Shown here piece after piece: positions 39,490-48,988 of a stretch of 64,000 nucleotides of DNA; within the stretch, counting starts at the first letter, position 1; each line of letters starts with the position of its first letter. The notes under the pieces are model-generated. The model saw only the letters and a program-made list of their open reading frames with translations. It was not told where the DNA came from and did not search any database. The position numbers and the translations under genes are program-made. The stretch is from Symbiodinium natans (lineage: Eukaryota; Sar; Dinophyceae; Suessiales; Symbiodiniaceae). The DNA lies in NCBI GenBank assembly GCA_905221605.1, contig CAJNDS010002286.1, positions 92,501-156,500 on the forward strand. Reading direction: 5' to 3'.

Positions 39490-39780
39490 GTTGTTTGGGG
39501 TTTAGGGTTTAGGGTTTAGAGTGGTTCAGCCAATTTTTGTTTAAACCTCATTTGATTCGCGGTTGTTTGGGGTTTAGGGTTTAGGGTTTAGGGTTTAGGG
39601 TTTAGGATTTAGGGTTTAGGGTTTAGGGTTTAGGGTTCAGGGTTCAGGGTTCAGGGTTCAGAATGTAGGTTTTAGGATTTATGATTTAGGATTTAGGGTT
39701 CAGGATTTAGGGCTTAGGATGTAGGGTTCAGGATTTAGCATTTAGGGTTTAGGGATTGGGGTTTGGTTTGGGGTTTAGGT
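39490..39780. repeat. TTTAGGG array with an internal duplication
   Basis: TTGATTCGCGGTTGTTTGGG occurs at 39,481 and 39,551. Later units drift to GATTTAGGATTTAGG. Confidence 0.8.
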
Positions 39781-39858
39781 GTGAAGGTTTAGGAAGTAAG
39801 AGCCTCCCGCGTTGGGATTTTGGGGGTGGTAGTTGCCTCAAGCACTCATCCTGCCAAG

Positions 39859-39923
39859 GAGATTGCTATCGCCTGCAGCTCGATCATTTCGTACAACCGA
39901 GTTCTGATGAGGCGCTTTTTGAT
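39859..39923 (+). CDS. Putative exon
   Basis: With AG of CTGCCAAG (39,858) as acceptor it reads EIAIACSSIISYNRVLMRRF. With AG of GCCTGCAG (39,878) it reads LDHFVQPSSDEALFD in phase 0-0. The donor is GTTTGGGG at 39,924 for both. Confidence 0.55.
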
Positions 39924-40004
39924 GTTTGGGGTTTAGGGTTTTTGCGAGTGCTTTTTGGGTTCATGAGGAGACTGTGAAGAGCTGACAACATCTGTGTATG
40001 GCAG

Positions 40005-40230
40005 CTGCAGGAAGCAATGCGATTCGTTGCTTACGATCAAGTCCCATGCCGCAAAGCACACTGAAGTAAATTTTCAGCTGCCAAGCACCAGCAGCGTCCC
40101 CCAGTGGACCCAAGCACCGCAAACACTCAGTTGCGGAATGCAGGTGCAATGTGTGCAGCATTGTAGTTCCGCAAGCGACCTACGCCCAACATACTTTGGA
40201 CATTCGAGTTTTAGGGTCTGCACTCGTTGA
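40005..40230 (+). CDS. Putative long exon, possibly the last of a gene
   Basis: AG of TGTGTATGGCAG ends at 40,004. After one base a 75-codon frame reads CRKQCDSLLTIKSHAAKHTE, then LPSTSSVPQWTQAPQTL, and stops at 40,228-40,230. An alternative short reading LQEAMRFVAYDQ would use GTCCCATG at 40,041 as donor. Confidence 0.45.
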
Positions 40231-40420
40231 GGGTTGTTGACGGTTTAAGCGTATTGCACTGGAGCTTCAGAAAAGCTCCGTTGCCTGAAACGCCTTCGAT
40301 TGCCAACAACCCTTAAGAACCCAAACCCCTAAACCCTAGCCCTAAACCCTAATCCTAAACCCTAAACCCTAAATCCTAAACCCTAAACCCCCAAACCCTA
40401 AACAAAGCGTAGAGTTTAAG

Positions 40421-40460
40421 GTTCAGCGGGTGTGGGCCCTAGGGTTGCCACCCAAAATGG
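40421..40460 (+). CDS. Putative exon before introner-like intron 2
   Basis: AG of GAGTTTAAG ends at 40,420. It reads VQRVWALGLPPKM and leaves one base (phase 1). The donor is GTACTTGG at 40,461. Confidence 0.6.
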
Positions 40461-40883
40461 GTACTTGGAGGTTCATGGTACTTCTTAGCCAGGTGTTACT
40501 GTACTGATTACTGTACTTACAACCATATTTGGGCACTTAAGGGGCATATAAGTGGGTTATAAGTACAGTTACCCCTAAACCCTAAACCCTAAACCCTAAA
40601 CCCTAAACCCTAAACCCTAAACCCTAAACCCTAAACCCTAAACCCTAAACCCTAAACCCTAAACCCTAAACCCTAAACCCTAAACCCTAAAAACTAAACC
40701 CTAAACCCTAAACCCTAAACCCTAAACCCTAAACCCTAAACCCTAAACCCTAAACCCTAAACCCTAAACCCTAAACCCTAAACCCTAAACCCTAAACCCT
40801 AAACCTCAAACCCTAAACCTTAAACCTTAAACCCTAAACCCTAAACCGTAAACCCTCAATAAGTACCAGGAACCTCCAAGTAG
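40461..40883 (+). mobile_element. Introner-like intron, copy 2 (complete)
   Basis: The 423-bp intron starts GTACTTGGAGGTTCATGG and ends GGAACCTCCAAGTAG. The two ends are inverted repeats over about 22 bp with one mismatch, and the splice-site GT and AG are part of the arms. Inside are GGGTTATAAGTACAG-type sequence shared with copy 1 and about 250 bp of CCCTAAA array. Flanking exons agree in phase (1 base plus 2 bases). Confidence 0.7.
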
Positions 40884-40934
40884 GCTCTTTTGCCAGGCTG
40901 GACGTGATCCCGCCCAAGGGCCTCAAGGCTGCTG
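40884..40934 (+). CDS. Putative exon after introner-like intron 2
   Basis: Enters with GC to complete the previous codon and reads SFARLDVIPPKGLKAA. The donor is GTCTTT at 40,935. Confidence 0.6.
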
Positions 40935-41097
40935 GTCTTTCAAGGGTTTGGGGTTTAGGGTTTGGGTTTCCATGGGTCAAATAGGTGTACCCCTTATACA
41001 TACCCTTTATTGTTGGGACAGGCAACCCTCAACCCTAAGCAATAAACCCTAAACCCTGAACCGTAAGCCCTAAACACTCCAGCCAAAGCCTCTCCAG

Positions 41098-41135
41098 GCC
41101 AAAACCCTTTGGCTTGGGTCGAAGGGCTGGACAGT
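41098..41135 (+). CDS. Putative exon
   Basis: AG of CCTCTCCAG ends at 41,097 and the donor is GTTTTGGG at 41,136. It reads AKTLWLGSKGWT. Confidence 0.5.
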
Positions 41136-41450
41136 GTTTTGGGTTTAGGGTTAGGGTTTAGGGTTTTGGCTGGAGGCGGGTTTGGCAGGAGTCAAGTTTT
41201 GCCTGGACGGGGGTTTTGGCAGGAAGGTGTAGGAGGGAGGCTCTGGCTGGAGGGGGGTTTGGCTGGGGGGGGGGGGGTGGTGGGCGGCTTGGCTGGACAG
41301 AGGTTTGGCTAGAAACGGGTTGGGTTGAGGTTCGGTTCAGGGCGGTTCGTGTTTGTCACGGTTTCGGCAGTTCGCGGTTCACGCGGTTCCTTTGCGTGTG
41401 CGGTTCCTGGCGGTTCGGTTCCGGTTTGCTGTTCTGTTCGCGGCTTTCGT
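41136..41450. repeat. G-rich GGTTTGGCTGGA minisatellite and CGGTTC repeats
   Basis: Degenerate GGGTTTGGCTGGAGG units, then a poly-G tract at 41,267, then GCGGTTC repeats. Open frames here are low-complexity. It would lie in an intron. Confidence 0.7.
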
Positions 41451-41565
41451 GTAAACCCTAACCCCGAACCCCTAACCCCTAAACCCCAAACCCCTAAACC
41501 CTAAACCCTTAACCCTAAACCCTAAACCCTGAGCCATTCAACTCTGAAAGCCTAAACCCTTTTGA

Positions 41566-41624
41566 GGCAGCGCTGCGGTGGCGATCACTGTGGCGAGAGC
41601 TGCTTGGTGGGAAGCCATGACTAG
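41566..41624 (+). CDS. Putative exon; first of six in one phase-consistent run
   Basis: AG of CCTTTTGAG ends at 41,565. The exon ends CTAG before GTAGGC at 41,625. After two bases, 19 codons read SAAVAITVARAAWWEAMTR and end in phase 0. Confidence 0.65.
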
Positions 41625-41721
41625 GTAGGCCCTTAGGGTTTAGGGTTTAGGGTTTAGGGCTTCGGGCTTAGGGCTTAGGGCTTGTCGTGTTTAAGAGGAT
41701 CATATTCAGAATATCTTTCAG

Positions 41722-41776
41722 AGGCTTTTCTGGGCCATCCCAGATGATGCCGGTTGTGTTAATGATGGAGACCTCC
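41722..41776 (+). CDS. Putative exon
   Basis: AG of ATATCTTTCAG ends at 41,721 and the donor is GTATACCC at 41,777. Phase 0 reads RLFWAIPDDAGCVNDGDL and leaves one base. Confidence 0.65.
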
Positions 41777-42021
41777 GTATACCCGAAAACCCTAAACCCC
41801 AAACCGGATTTGTGGTTTGGGTTTAGGGCTTAGGGTTTGGGGTTTAGGGTTTGGGGTTTAGGGGTTTTAGGGGTTCAGGGGTTGTAGGGCTTCCAGCCGC
41901 AAACGCTTAAGCCCTGAAGCCCTGAAGCCCTTCGGACCTAAATCTGTCAACAAAACCCTGAACCCTAACCCCTAAACCCTCAGCTTAAACCCTAAACCCT
42001 AAACCTTAAACTAAACCCCAG

Positions 42022-42078
42022 GGCCCGAAACTGACCTAAGCCCCCGGGCCTCGAGCAGGACTAGAAGCCCGATGATCT
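42022..42078 (+). CDS. Putative exon, Ser/Arg-rich
   Basis: AG of AAACCCCAG ends at 42,021 and the donor is GTTTAGGC at 42,079. Its two entry bases complete an Arg codon, then PETDLSPRASSRTRSPMI, leaving one base. Confidence 0.55.
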
Positions 42079-42219
42079 GTTTAGGCTTTGGGGTTTCGGG
42101 TTTAGGGTTTGGGGTTTAGGGTTCAGGGTTTTCGGGTTTAGGGTTTAGGGTTTGGGGTTTAGGGTTTTCGGGTTTAGGCTTTGGGGTTTCGGGCTTAGGG
42201 TTTAGGGAACAGGGTTTAG

Positions 42220-42482
42220 CGTGTATGTCTTTGGTGGAACTTAGGAAATGGATTGCTTGGCTGCAGATGCCTTTGCAGGCCACCATTTGGTCTTTTGGAG
42301 TTTTTGCGGGTGTCGTCGTTGGGGGCGTTCTGGTGTGGTGTGGCAGTTCGTCACTGCTAGGGGCTTCTTACTCGCAGAGGTGCGCTGTTTGGTTTATTGC
42401 ACGGAGAAAGGGAGCGAGAGTACAATTCACTACGCCGCATCTGATCTTTGGAGGCCGGAGAAGGCTGAGGCTTTGGGCTCAG
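42220..42482 (+). CDS. Putative long exon with a membrane segment
   Basis: The acceptor is a telomere-like GGGTTTAG ending 42,219. The two entry bases complete a Ser codon, then 87 codons including MSLVELRKWIAWLQMPLQAT and a hydrophobic segment WSFGVFAGVVVGGVLVWCGS. The exon ends CAG before GTTTGT at 42,483, phase 0. Alternatively translation could start at the ATG at 42,225. Confidence 0.6.
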
Positions 42483-42691
42483 GTTTGTTTGGAGATCGGG
42501 GGGGGGGGGGGGGGAGCGCAACGTTGGGGTGCGTTCAGTACGTGTCCTTCTTGTCTTTTGCTTGCTCCTCGGCTCCACTTGTCCATATCACACCTACCCC
42601 CGTGCCACACACACAAGCAGGCAGGGGTTTGGGCTGGTTTAGGGTTTAGGGTTTAGGGTTTAGGGTTTAGGGTTTAGGGTTTAGGGTTTAG

Positions 42692-42763
42692 GGTCTACTT
42701 GAAAGCCTTGGACCCCGAGTCGAGATGTCAATGCCTCGCGGCGCAGTCACTGCGTATGATGCG
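42692..42763 (+). CDS. Putative exon
   Basis: The acceptor is again TTTAG of the array (42,691) and the donor is GTTGTG at 42,764. Phase 0-0 reads GLLESLGPRVEMSMPRGAVT AYDA. Confidence 0.55.
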
Positions 42764-42984
42764 GTTGTGTGATTCAGACTTCAGAACACTGCCCTTGCTC
42801 TGATTGATGTTGGGGCGGAAGATAGATCAAACCCGAAACCCTAAACGGCCCTAAACCCTCAACCCTCAACCCTCAACCCTCAACCCTAAACCCTAAACCC
42901 TCAACCCTAAACCCTAAACCCTAAACCCTAAGCCCTTAACCCAAAACCCGAAATCCTAAACCCCCTTTCTCCCCTATCTGCCAG

Positions 42985-43050
42985 CTCTTCGCGCCGACGC
43001 TGGCAGCGGTGGTGATGCTCCAGGTGGAGTTTTTGGGAATGGGGCTTTGG
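42985..43050 (+). CDS. Putative exon with a hydrophobic peptide
   Basis: AG of CCCTATCTGCCAG ends at 42,984 and the donor is GTTTAGGG at 43,051. Phase 0-0 reads LFAPTLAAVVMLQVEFLGMG LW. Confidence 0.65.
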
Positions 43051-43098
43051 GTTTAGGGTCTAGGGTTTAGGGTTTAGGGTTTAGGGTGCCGAATTCAG

Positions 43099-43168
43099 TG
43101 GTTGAGTCGTTCCCCTCTTCCGTGACATTTCCTCGGGGCGGGGCCGCAGTTCTGGGCCGACATGGAAG
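43099..43168 (+). CDS. Putative exon
   Basis: AG of CGAATTCAG ends at 43,098 and the donor is GTTCGGG at 43,169. After two bases it reads VESFPSSVTFPRGGAAVLGR. A 19-nt variant starting at 43,150 (FWADME) would fit the previous phase better. Confidence 0.4.
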
Positions 43169-43223
43169 GTTCGGGTTTTTGGTGTAGGGTAAGCATGCCC
43201 CCCACCCTAAACCCTAAACCCTA

Positions 43224-43254
<31 letters not shown>

Positions 43255-43366
43255 ACCCTAAACCCTGAACCCTGAACCCTCAACCCCAAACCCTAAACCC
43301 CAAAGCCTAAACCCTACACCCTAAACCCCAAACCCTAAACCCCATACCCTAAACCCCAAATTCGAG

Positions 43367-43484
43367 AGTCTTTGGCACGGCCAAACGGAGGCCATGAGCT
43401 CTCTCGCGAGCGACGTGCCCATGGTGCAGGCACCGGCTACTCTGCCCCAACGCGCGAAGAGTAGCAACGGGAGTGGTGGCAAAG
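43367..43484 (+). CDS. Putative exon, possible start exon
   Basis: The frame reads SLWHGQTEAMSSLASDVPMV and ends SSNGSGGK before GTACCG at 43,485. It holds an internal ATG (MSSLASD). Confidence 0.5.
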
Positions 43485-43504
43485 GTACCGTGATTTTTGT
43501 GAGG

Positions 43505-43866
43505 GTTCAGGGTTTAGGGTGTAGGATTTAGGATGAGTATTGTTAGCCTGGTACATAGAAGCAGAATGTCCTCAACTACGTAAAGAAATAGGGGTATTTC
43601 CCAAAATAGGGTACCCCTTGTAGCCCCCAAATAGAATAGACTCCCTTCAACTATTTTCTGTTGGTGAAGATGATCGGAACAATGGTTTAGGGTTTAGGGC
43701 TTAGGGCTTAGCCCACTTGAGCAGCCTAACCCTAGACCCCATATAAATCCTCGATCTTTCGATCTTTGCCCCTACATGTCCTAAGACCCCTAGCCCCTGA
43801 AGCCCTGACACGCAAAAACGCCCAAACCTCAAACAATCTTAGCACCCCCACCCCCGCCTCCCCCCC

Positions 43867-43900
<34 letters not shown>

Positions 43901-43970
43901 AAAGAAAAAAAGAAGCTTCCAAAAATACCGAAAAAAGAAACCTAAGACCCGTCCGAGCCCCCCCTAAAAG
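43505..43970. other. Unique sequence with a 37-nt poly-C tract
   Basis: Includes AATAGGGGTATTTCCC-type inverted sequence near 43,590, a possible 14-nt exon before GTTTAGGG at 43,685 and a poly-C run at 43,861-43,897. No firm gene. Confidence 0.5.
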
Positions 43971-43974
43971 CCCT

Positions 43975-44235
43975 AAACCCTAAACCCTAAACCCTAAACC
44001 CTAAACCCTAAACCCTGAACCCTGAACCCTAAACCCTAAACACTAAACCCTGAACCCTAAACCCTAAACCCTGAACCCTAAACCCTAAACCCTACACCCT
44101 CAACCCTAAACCTTAAACCCTAAACCCTAAACCCTAAACCCTAAACCCTAAACACTAAACCCTAAACCTCAAACCCTAAACCCTAAACCCTAAACCCTAA
44201 ACCCTAAACCCGAAACCCTAAACCCTAAACCCCTC
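43975..44235. repeat. CCCTAAA array
   Basis: With scattered CCCTGAA, CACTAAA and CCTCAAA variants. Confidence 0.9.
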
Positions 44236-44244
44236 TTAATGAAG

Positions 44245-44331
44245 GAGTTCGCCGGAGTGGCCTTGTTGGGGACCCTCGCGATCCTGGTCTTGGGGCCGCT
44301 CCTCTTCGTCCCAGCTCCCTGGCGCCCGACA
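44245..44331 (+). CDS. Putative exon, membrane-segment-like
   Basis: AG of TTAATGAAG ends at 44,244 and the donor is GTGACAG at 44,332. Phase 0-0, 29 codons: EFAGVALLGTLAILVLGPLL and FVPAPWRPT. Confidence 0.6.
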
Positions 44332-44572
44332 GTGACAGCGCCTTTTAGGGTTTAGGGTTAGGGTTTAGGGTTTAGGGTTTAGGGTTTAGGGTTTAGGGTT
44401 TAGGGTTCAGGGTTCAGGGTGCCTGAATTCGGGCTTAGAACTCTTTGAGGGCTCATTCTAGGGTGATCGTTGAGGGTTGTTTGTGGCAGGGTTCGGGGTT
44501 ATTAAGGTGCACGTTAAGGGGGGCTGCTTGTTTAATTAGAGTTATTTGAGGCTATTTAGGGTTTTGGGCCAC

Positions 44573-45310
44573 CCTAAACCCTAAACCCTAAACCCTAAAC
44601 CCTAAACCCTAAACCCTAAACCCTAAACCCTAAACCCTAAACCCTAAACCCTAAACCCTAAACCCTAAACCCTAACCCTAAACCCTAAACCCTAAACCCT
44701 AAACCCTAAACCCTAAACCTAACCCTAAACCCTAAACCCTAAACCCTAAACCCTAAACCCTAAACCTAAACCCTAAACCCTAAACCCTAAACCCTAAACC
44801 CTAAACCCTAAACCCTAAACCCTAAACCCTAAACCTGAACCCTAAAACCCTGACCCTGAACCTGCCCTGAACCCTGAACCTGAACCCTAAAAACCTAAAC
44901 CCTAAACCCTAAACCACTAAACCCTAAACCCTAAACCCTAAACCCTAAACCCCCTAAACCCTAAACCCTAAACCCTAAACCCTAAACCCTAAAACCCTAA
45001 CCCAAACCCCAAACCCCAAACCCCAAACCCCAAAAACCCAAACCCCAACCCCAACCCCAAAAAACCCAAACCCCCTAAACCCTAAAACCCTAAGCCTAAA
45101 CCCTAAACCCTAAACCCTAAACCCTAAACCCTAAACCCTAAAACCTAAACCCTAAACCTAACCTAAACCCTAACCCCCAAACCCCAAACCCCAAACCCCA
45201 AACCCCAACCCCAAACCCCAAACCCCAAACCCCACACCCCAAACCCCAAACCCCAAACCCCAAACCCTAAACCCTAAACCCTAAACCCCAAACCCCAAAC
45301 CCCAAACCTC
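44573..45310. repeat. Longest CCCTAAA array, with CCCCAAA block
   Basis: About 740 bp, the longest continuous array in the window. 44,840-45,130 carries many one-base indels. 45,170-45,310 switches to CCCCAAA. Confidence 0.95.
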
Positions 45311-45321
45311 ACCAGCCTTAG

Positions 45322-45415
45322 GCCGTCCTCGTCGGGGACGCCCTGGCAGAGCGTCGCCTCTTTCTTGCGTCCGGGCTGGCGCAGCTACTGCCGAAGGAAG
45401 TGTCTGGGGTGGGGG
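45322..45415 (+). CDS. Putative exon
   Basis: AG of CAGCCTTAG ends at 45,321 and the donor is GTTTAGGG at 45,416. Phase 0 reads AVLVGDALAERRLFLASGLA and continues QLLPKEVSG. Confidence 0.6.
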
Positions 45416-45918
45416 GTTTAGGGTTTAGGGTTTGGGGTTTAGGGTTTGGAGTTTTGGGGTTTTGGGGTTTTGGGGTTTTGGGTTTAGGGTTTAGGGTTTA
45501 TGGTTTAGGGTTTGGGGTTGAGGGTTTCGAGTTTAGGGTTTGGGATTTGGGGTTGTAGGATCTGGGCTTACTGTTTATAATTTCCGGTAACGCTTCCTTG
45601 CATCCGAAGCCGTTCTACATGCTACAGTCCTGAACCCTAGAATCTAAACCCCCAAACCCTATGGTTTTAGGGCGACGGTCCTAAACCATATAAAGGCCTA
45701 AACCCCAAAACCCTTCAGACAAACCCCTGAAGCCCCAAGCTCCCTGGCATCCTAAAGACCCTCCCCTAAACCCTAAACCCCACACCTTAAACCCTAAACC
45801 CGAGACCATAAACCCTAAACCCTAAACCCTAAACCCTAAACCCTAAACCCCACACCTTAAACCCTAAACCCTAAACCCGAGACCCTAAACCACAACCCTA
45901 AAGACCCTCCTGGTCCAG

Positions 45919-46006
45919 GAGATAGCGTCCACGCCCGAAACGGCCGCCCGGCGCCGCGCGCGGCGGCGCTACGCACTCTTCGTGGCGACACGCTGCCGGG
46001 CGACAT
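45919..46006 (+). CDS. Putative exon, Arg/Ala-rich
   Basis: AG of CCTGGTCCAG ends at 45,918 and the donor is GTTTAGGG at 46,007. Entering with two bases, as the prior phase requires, it reads DSVHARNGRPAPRAAALRTL and RGDTLPGD. Confidence 0.55.
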
Positions 46007-46059
46007 GTTTAGGGTTTGTAGGGCTTAGGGCTTAGGGTTTAGGGCTTCGGTTTTCGCAG

Positions 46060-46089
46060 CTCAATGGTCAGGTGTGTTGCAGGCCATAG
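46060..46089 (+). CDS. Putative short exon with consensus donor
   Basis: AG of GTTTTCGCAG ends at 46,059. The exon ends ATAG before GTGAGTGC at 46,090. Entering with the one base required, it reads SMVRCVAGH. Confidence 0.5.
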   Translation, partial: LNGQVCCRP

Positions 46090-46255
46090 GTGAGTGCAGT
46101 TCTCATCGTTGTTGGGTGGCTCTGTGAATTTCCACCTGCGCTGCACAGTATAGAACGGCCTGCAGCTGGGACTTGCAGCGTGTAGGATTGTCGAGACCAT
46201 GCCGCATCACACGCCCACGCCCCCCGGCCCCGCCCCGCATCTGCAGCAAAAAAAA

Positions 46256-46258
46256 CCG

Positions 46259-46292
<34 letters not shown>

Positions 46293-46300
46293 CCGCACCC
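46256..46300. repeat. Poly-C tract
   Basis: About 36 consecutive C, followed by several AGCAAAA-separated CCCCGCACC repeats. Confidence 0.95.
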
Positions 46301-46529
46301 ACAGCAAAAAGAAACGCGCCCCCCGCACCCGCAGCAAAACAAGACAGCGCCCCCGCACCCCAGCAGAAAAACGCGCCCTGCACCCGCAACAAGAAGCACA
46401 AGCAACAAAAAACAAACAAACACTCTTGCCTACCTTATAGGCTCCAGTGCTCCAGTAACCCACAACCCGAGCCAAACCCATCCCGACCAAACCCCAAACC
46501 CTTCCACAGCAAACACCCCAAACACCCCA

Positions 46530-46680
46530 ACACCCCAAAGACCCTCAAAACCCTCAAAACCCTCAAAACCCTCAAAACCCTCAAAACCCTCAACACCCTC
46601 AAAACCCTCAAAACCCTCAAAACCCTTAAAACCCTCAAAACCCTCAAAACCCTCAAAACCCTCAAAACCCTCAAAACCCT
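46530..46680. repeat. CCCTCAAAA 9-mer array
   Basis: About 16 nonamers, a multiple of three, so all frames look like long repeat proteins. These are not genes. Confidence 0.9.
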
Positions 46681-46940
46681 TGTGAGTTTTTCCCTGTCTC
46701 TGAAAACGAGTCTGTGTCGGCAATTCGGCCGTTTCGCTTGACTTGAGTGAGACGCCCTGCATCCCACGGGGCCCTTGAGCGCAAGCCCAAGAAGGAGTCT
46801 ACGTAGTCAGCTCGTGACCGCAACCTCAAAGCCCTAAACCCTAAACCCTAAACCCTAAACCCTAAACCCTAAACCCTAAACCCTAAACCCTCAACCCTAA
46901 ACAACCCTAAAACCAAAATCGTTCCAGTGCCTTGCATGAG

Positions 46941-47008
46941 GCTATAGCTCCTGGTTGGCCTGCCCCACTTTGACTCTGGTGGCCACGCACCTCGAGCGAG
47001 AAGAGCTG
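46941..47008 (+). CDS. Putative exon
   Basis: AG of TTGCATGAG ends at 46,940 and the donor is GTGTCT at 47,009. After two bases it reads YSSWLACPTLTLVATHLERE. Confidence 0.5.
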
Positions 47009-47197
47009 GTGTCTTCAGTTTGGAACCCTAAACCCTAAACTGGCCCTAAACCCTAATTCCTAAACCCTAAACCCTCAACCCTAAACCCTAAACCCTCAAC
47101 CCTAAACCCTAAACCCTCAACCCTCAACCCTCAACCCTAAACCCGAAACCCGAAACCCTAAACCTAATGTGCTTGGGGACACCCTCCTTGCTCTGAG

Positions 47198-47244
47198 GAT
47201 CCTCGTCGTGATCGTGGCCGCGAACAGCCAGGCATCCTCGTCCG
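47198..47244 (+). CDS. Putative exon, frame uncertain
   Basis: AG of GCTCTGAG ends at 47,197 and the donor is GTTAGGG at 47,245. One frame (also open upstream) reads LGDTLLALRILVVIVAANSQ, membrane-like. The other reads DPRRDRGREQPGILV. Confidence 0.4.
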
Positions 47245-47782
47245 GTTAGGGTTTAGGGTTTATTGTTCAGGGCTTAGGGCTTCTGGCTTCGGGCTTCGGG
47301 CTTATAGGGCTTACGGTTGAGGGTTTAGGGTTTATAGGAGGGTTTACGGGTTTATCGGGTATAGGGTTTGTAGGGTTTTATGGGGTCGGGTTTGTCGGGT
47401 TTGCCGGGTTTGTAGGGTTTCTAGGGTGTAGGGTTTATCTCTTAAGTCCAGCGCCGCGACTCAGCTCAGACATAGCCAGGTAATCCGCCAAAACAAGGCC
47501 CGAAGCACTGGCTCCAGCTTTCTGCAACCCCCCAGCAGCCCCCAAACGCCCCCCCCAAGGTCTTGCCAGAAACCCTCAAACCCTAAAACCCTATACCCCA
47601 AAACCTGTACCCCAAACCCTAAGCCCCAAACCCCAAACCGTAAACCCCCAACCCTAAACCCTAAATTTTTAAAACCCTAAACCCAAAATCCAAAACCCTA
47701 AGCCCGAAACCCCAAACCCTAAACCCGAAACCCTAAACTGGTTTAGGGTTTAGGGCTTCGGGCTTAGGGTTTAGGGTTTGAG

Positions 47783-47831
47783 ACATCTTCCTTGAACTGA
47801 TCTCCGAAAGCATCGAAGCTCTTGCGAGAAG
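47783..47831 (+). CDS. Putative exon
   Basis: The acceptor is the array variant GGGTTTGAG ending 47,782. The exon ends GAAG before GTGCTCC at 47,832. After two bases it reads IFLELISESIEALAR. A second coding-like stretch VLLEAETPYLFSLDLRCVTT follows at 47,832-47,900 in another frame. Confidence 0.5.
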
Positions 47832-48021
47832 GTGCTCCTGGAGGCAGAGACGCCCTACCTCTTCAGCCTGGACCTTAGATGTGTGACGACTAAGTGTCAG
47901 GGTTCCATGAACCCTGAACCCCTGAACCCCTGAACCCCTGAACCCCTAAACCCTAAGCCCTAAACCCTAAACCCTAAACCCTAAACCCTAAACGCTATTC
48001 TACCCTTGTCTGTGTATCCAG

Positions 48022-48085
48022 GTGCATCCCCTCTTGTTGCGATCTGGCTCAACAACCGCCCCAAACCCTTCACCTCACTCCCCAG
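48022..48085 (+). CDS. Putative exon, 3' border unsure
   Basis: AG of GTGTATCCAG ends at 48,021. After two bases it reads ASPLVAIWLNNRPKPFTSLP. No GT donor before CCCGAAGCC. Confidence 0.4.
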
Positions 48086-48187
48086 CCCGAAGCCCGAAGC
48101 CCTAACCCCTAAACCCTAAACCCTAAACCCTAGACCCTAAACCCGAAACCCCACACCCCAGCCCGAAGCCTCGGAACGTTGAGGTAG

Positions 48188-48242
48188 CGATCACATCTTC
48201 CACGCAGCCGAGGAAGTAACGGTATCTCAGATGGAAAAGATG
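48188..48242 (+). CDS. Putative exon
   Basis: AG of GAGGTAG ends at 48,187 and the donor is GTGGTAGG at 48,243. After one base it reads DHIFHAAEEVTVSQMEKM. Confidence 0.5.
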
Positions 48243-48386
48243 GTGGTAGGGCTTAGGGTTTAGGGTTTAGGGTTTAGGGTTTAGGGTTTAGGGTTTAGGG
48301 TTAGGGTTCAGGGTTTAGGGTTTAGGGTTTAGGGTTTGGGGTTTGGGGTTTAGGGTTTAGGGTTCAGGGTTTAGGGTTATTTCGAG

Positions 48387-48438
48387 TCAGTCTGGGCCTT
48401 TTGGAGGCTTGTGAGGAGATGTGTCTCTGACTTGGCAG
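48387..48438 (+). CDS. Putative exon, FWRL motif
   Basis: AG of TATTTCGAG ends at 48,386. The exon ends GCAG before GTTCAAC at 48,439. Phase 0 reads SVWAFWRLVRRCVSDLA. The CCTTTTGGAG core is shared with the exon at 31,270. Confidence 0.55.
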
Positions 48439-48555
48439 GTTCAACTATCACACCCCTAAACCCTGAAGGCCCTAAACCCTAAGCCCAAACCCTAAACCCT
48501 AAGCCCAAACCCTAAACCCTAAACCTCTCTTTCATATAATAATTTCAGCCTTACT

Positions 48556-48735
48556 GACCTTCGTGGTTTAAGGCCCATAATTCGTGGTTTAAGGCCCATA
48601 TTTCGTGGTTTAAGGCCCAGAATTCGTGGTTTAAGGCCCATAATTCGTGGTTTAAGGCCCATAAGTCGTGGTTTAAGGCCCATAATTCGTGGCTTAAGGC
48701 CCATAATTCGTGGTTTAAGGCCCACGGTTTGAGGC
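48556..48735. repeat. 21-bp minisatellite TTCGTGGTTTAAGGCCCATA
   Basis: Eight or nine copies. It is followed to 48,905 by a second tandem repeat with the core GGGCCTCAAGGCCTGGGGTT. Reading frames across it are repeat artefacts. Confidence 0.9.
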
Positions 48736-48924
48736 CCATAATTGGGGTTTAGGTGGGGTTTAGGGTTTCAGGGCCTCAAGGCCTGGCGTTTAGGATTTCA
48801 GGGCCTCAGGGTCTGTTTTAGGGCCTCAAGGCCTGGGGTTTAAGGTTTCAGGGCCTCAAAGCCTGGAATTTAGGGTTTCTGGGCCTCAAGGCTTGGGGTT
48901 TAGGGCCTTGGGAGGCTAACGCAG

Positions 48925-48956
48925 AGATGCAATGGCAAGAATATGAAGTCAGTAAT
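48925..48956 (+). CDS. Putative short exon before a very short intron
   Basis: AG of GCTAACGCAG ends at 48,924. Two entry bases then MQWQEYEVSN, donor GTTAGGTG at 48,957 (or GTCAGT at 48,948). Confidence 0.45.
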
Positions 48957-48988
48957 GTTAGGTGTGTTTGTTGTCTCCTTTCGTTTAG

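Noticed and set aside
46173-46767. Overlapping frames of PSKPSKPSK, LKTLKTL, GFEGFEG and proline-rich type
   Set aside because: Translations of the CCCTCAAAA 9-mer and the poly-C tract in all frames.
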